From Clostridium algoriphilum (GTDB lineage Bacteria > Bacillota > Clostridia > Clostridiales > Clostridiaceae), in the NCBI RefSeq assembly GCF_020443705.1, contig NZ_JAIZZK010000001.1, forward strand, positions 62,001-126,000: DNA of 64,000 nucleotides, in the 5' to 3' direction. Below, one piece after another: positions 63,001-64,000 of this stretch. The position numbers and the translations under genes were made by a program. Numbering within the stretch: the first letter of the stretch is position 1; every line of letters starts with the position of its first letter. Under the pieces are notes generated by a model. That model ran no database searches and was not told the DNA's origin. It was given only the letters and a program-made list of their open reading frames with translations.

Positions 63001-64000
63001 TTTAATTATTTTTATAAGAAATAGTGGGATAAATAAAATTATTAATATTAATATGTACAAATTGCTACTTTTATATGTGCTCATATTATTAAAAGTAAAA
63101 ACAGATGAGGTATGTAGTAAAATATAATATAAAATTATTGTTATAATTGAAGAAATTATGGCTTGAATAAATTTTCTAGCAATGTATTTTTTTATAGAAA
63201 CATTATATTTATAGGTATAGCTGTAAACTTGAGAAATGATAGATAGACCACTAAAAGCAATTAAAAAACTTAAAACTGGAAGTTTTACATATAGATTCGA
63301 GTTACTAGAGGATATTAAATAACATCCATTCGTCATCTCTAACATCCCGAGTAATATACCTTCTATAAAATTACCAGAAGATCCTAAAATTAAAGCTAAT
63401 TTGTTAAGGACAATGTGAAATATTACATTGTCTTTAATCATTCCTGTTATAACAGAGAACACAACAATAAAACCACCTATATTTAAGGAATTTTTCATTG
63501 CGTCCTCAATACTGCTTTTTAAGACCTTTCCAATATTAGTACTTATTGGTTTGTTAGAAACATTACTACTTCTAAAATTCATTTTAAAAATAGAATTCTT
63601 TGAAGGAATAATAAAACCCATAAACATGCAAGAAAGAATATTCGATAGCAATAAAATATAACCAATTTTGCTACTAAACATCATAGATGTACCTATTGAA
63701 CCTATAATAAACAGGGGGCTTGCATTAGAGGCAATATTTAGTAAACGTTCGCAGGTATTTAAATTGATTATGTTTTTTTCGTATAAATCGCAAGTGTATC
63801 GTGCCCCCAAAGGATAACCGCATAATATACTAACTAAAAGGGCAAAGTTACATTCTTTTGGTAGTTTTAATGGTCTACAAATTATATTTCCTAGTAATTT
63901 GGAATAAATATGAATGCCATTGTAGTTTATTATAATGTTTATGACGACTAAAAACGGGAAAAGTGAAGGAAAAATTGCATTGAAAAACAACTTTGCACCA
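62983..64000 (-). CDS. ylbJ: Sporulation integral membrane protein YlbJ, 5' end outside the window
   Basis: A multi-pass membrane protein whose frame is open to the right window edge; the visible part begins GAKLFFNAIFPSLFPFLVV, matching the KLWF..VFPSLFPF region near the YlbJ N-terminus. The gene is therefore partial here (about 338 residues visible). It includes the conserved ILCGYPLGARYTCDLYEKN. YlbJ is a sporulation membrane protein needed for spore cortex formation in Bacillus. A TTG at 63990 could start a shorter form, but the upstream frame argues against it. Confidence 0.88.
   Translation of the reverse strand, partial: GAKLFFNAIFPSLFPFLVVINIIINYNGIHIYSKLLGNIICRPLKLPKECNFALLVSILCGYPLGARYTCDLYEKNIINLNTCERLLNIASNASPLFIIGSIGTSMMFSSKIGYILLLSNILSCMFMGFIIPSKNSIFKMNFRSSNVSNKPISTNIGKVLKSSIEDAMKNSLNIGGFIVVFSVITGMIKDNVIFHIVLNKLALILGSSGNFIEGILLGMLEMTNGCYLISSSNSNLYVKLPVLSFLIAFSGLSIISQVYSYTYKYNVSIKKYIARKFIQAIISSIITIILYYILLHTSSVFTFNNMSTYKSSNLYILILIILFIPLFLIKIIKLFHTS

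Noticed and set aside
1-64000. tRNA or rRNA genes
   Set aside because: No cloverleaf with a TTCGA-type T arm and no rRNA-like sequence was recognised in the intergenic regions read.

Overview
The window is a low-GC chromosomal segment of an endospore-forming clostridium, most likely Clostridium sensu stricto. The evidence is the AT-rich coding sequence, strong GGAGG ribosome binding sites with frequent TTG/GTG starts, and dense sporulation genes: spoIIIAB-AH, spoIVB, spo0A, spoIIM, ytfJ, spoVM and ylbJ, in the gene orders typical of clostridia. No rRNA or tRNA gene was seen.

Layout. 1-4.1 kb holds the 3' part of the spoIIIA operon (the SpoIIIA channel of the engulfed forespore). 4.1-17.1 kb is the conserved run Asp23-nusB-folD-xseA-xseB-ispA-dxs-tlyA-nadK-argR-recN-spoIVB-spo0A: folate, isoprenoid and repair housekeeping genes leading into the pro-sigma-K signalling protease and the master sporulation regulator. 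17.1-20.5 kb is an accessory scar with a truncated integrase, a GNAT gene, an IS256-type transposase remnant and broken ORFs. 20.5-27.7 kb holds spoIIM, a XerD-like recombinase, two DacF-type carboxypeptidases, scpA-scpB and a divergent DUF2953-ytfJ pair. 27.9-36.1 kb contains a flavin/iron-sulfur reductase gene cut in two by a 5.43-kb element, followed by a FAD oxidoreductase and a membrane protein. 36.1-41.3 kb carries small genes, an asparaginase, a purine-type permease and an aminotransferase. 41.6-64 kb is the conserved block yicC-remA-gmk-rpoZ-coaBC-priA-def-fmt-rsmB-rlmN-stp-prkC-rsgA-rpe-thiN-spoVM-rpmB-yloU-fakA-recG-rsmD-coaD-ylbJ.

Main discovery. The first 50 bases of a gene at 27939-27988 and its remainder from 33417 onward are separated by an element carrying a large serine recombinase, a 50-residue ORF, a ClpE-like ATPase and a PAP2-type phosphatase. 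Both junctions share the pentamer TGTCC. Precise excision at that core restores one 330-residue reading frame. The circle junction this would create has 16-bp inverted arms matching at 14 of 16 positions around the core, as expected of a serine-integrase attP site. The divergent control region of the recombinase contains motifs resembling mother-cell (sigma E/K) promoters. The arrangement therefore recalls skin-like elements that excise during development, but regulated excision is an inference and not shown by the sequence.

Other points of note: FolD has Gln where the catalytic Lys is expected; the XerD-like protein lacks two catalytic residues; a 22-residue SpoVM gene is present; there is a five-unit tandem array of terminator-like repeats behind rpmB; a nested inverted repeat lies upstream of folD; a switch-like hairpin region lies before yicC; and spo0A has a near-consensus sigma-H promoter overlapping a 0A box.
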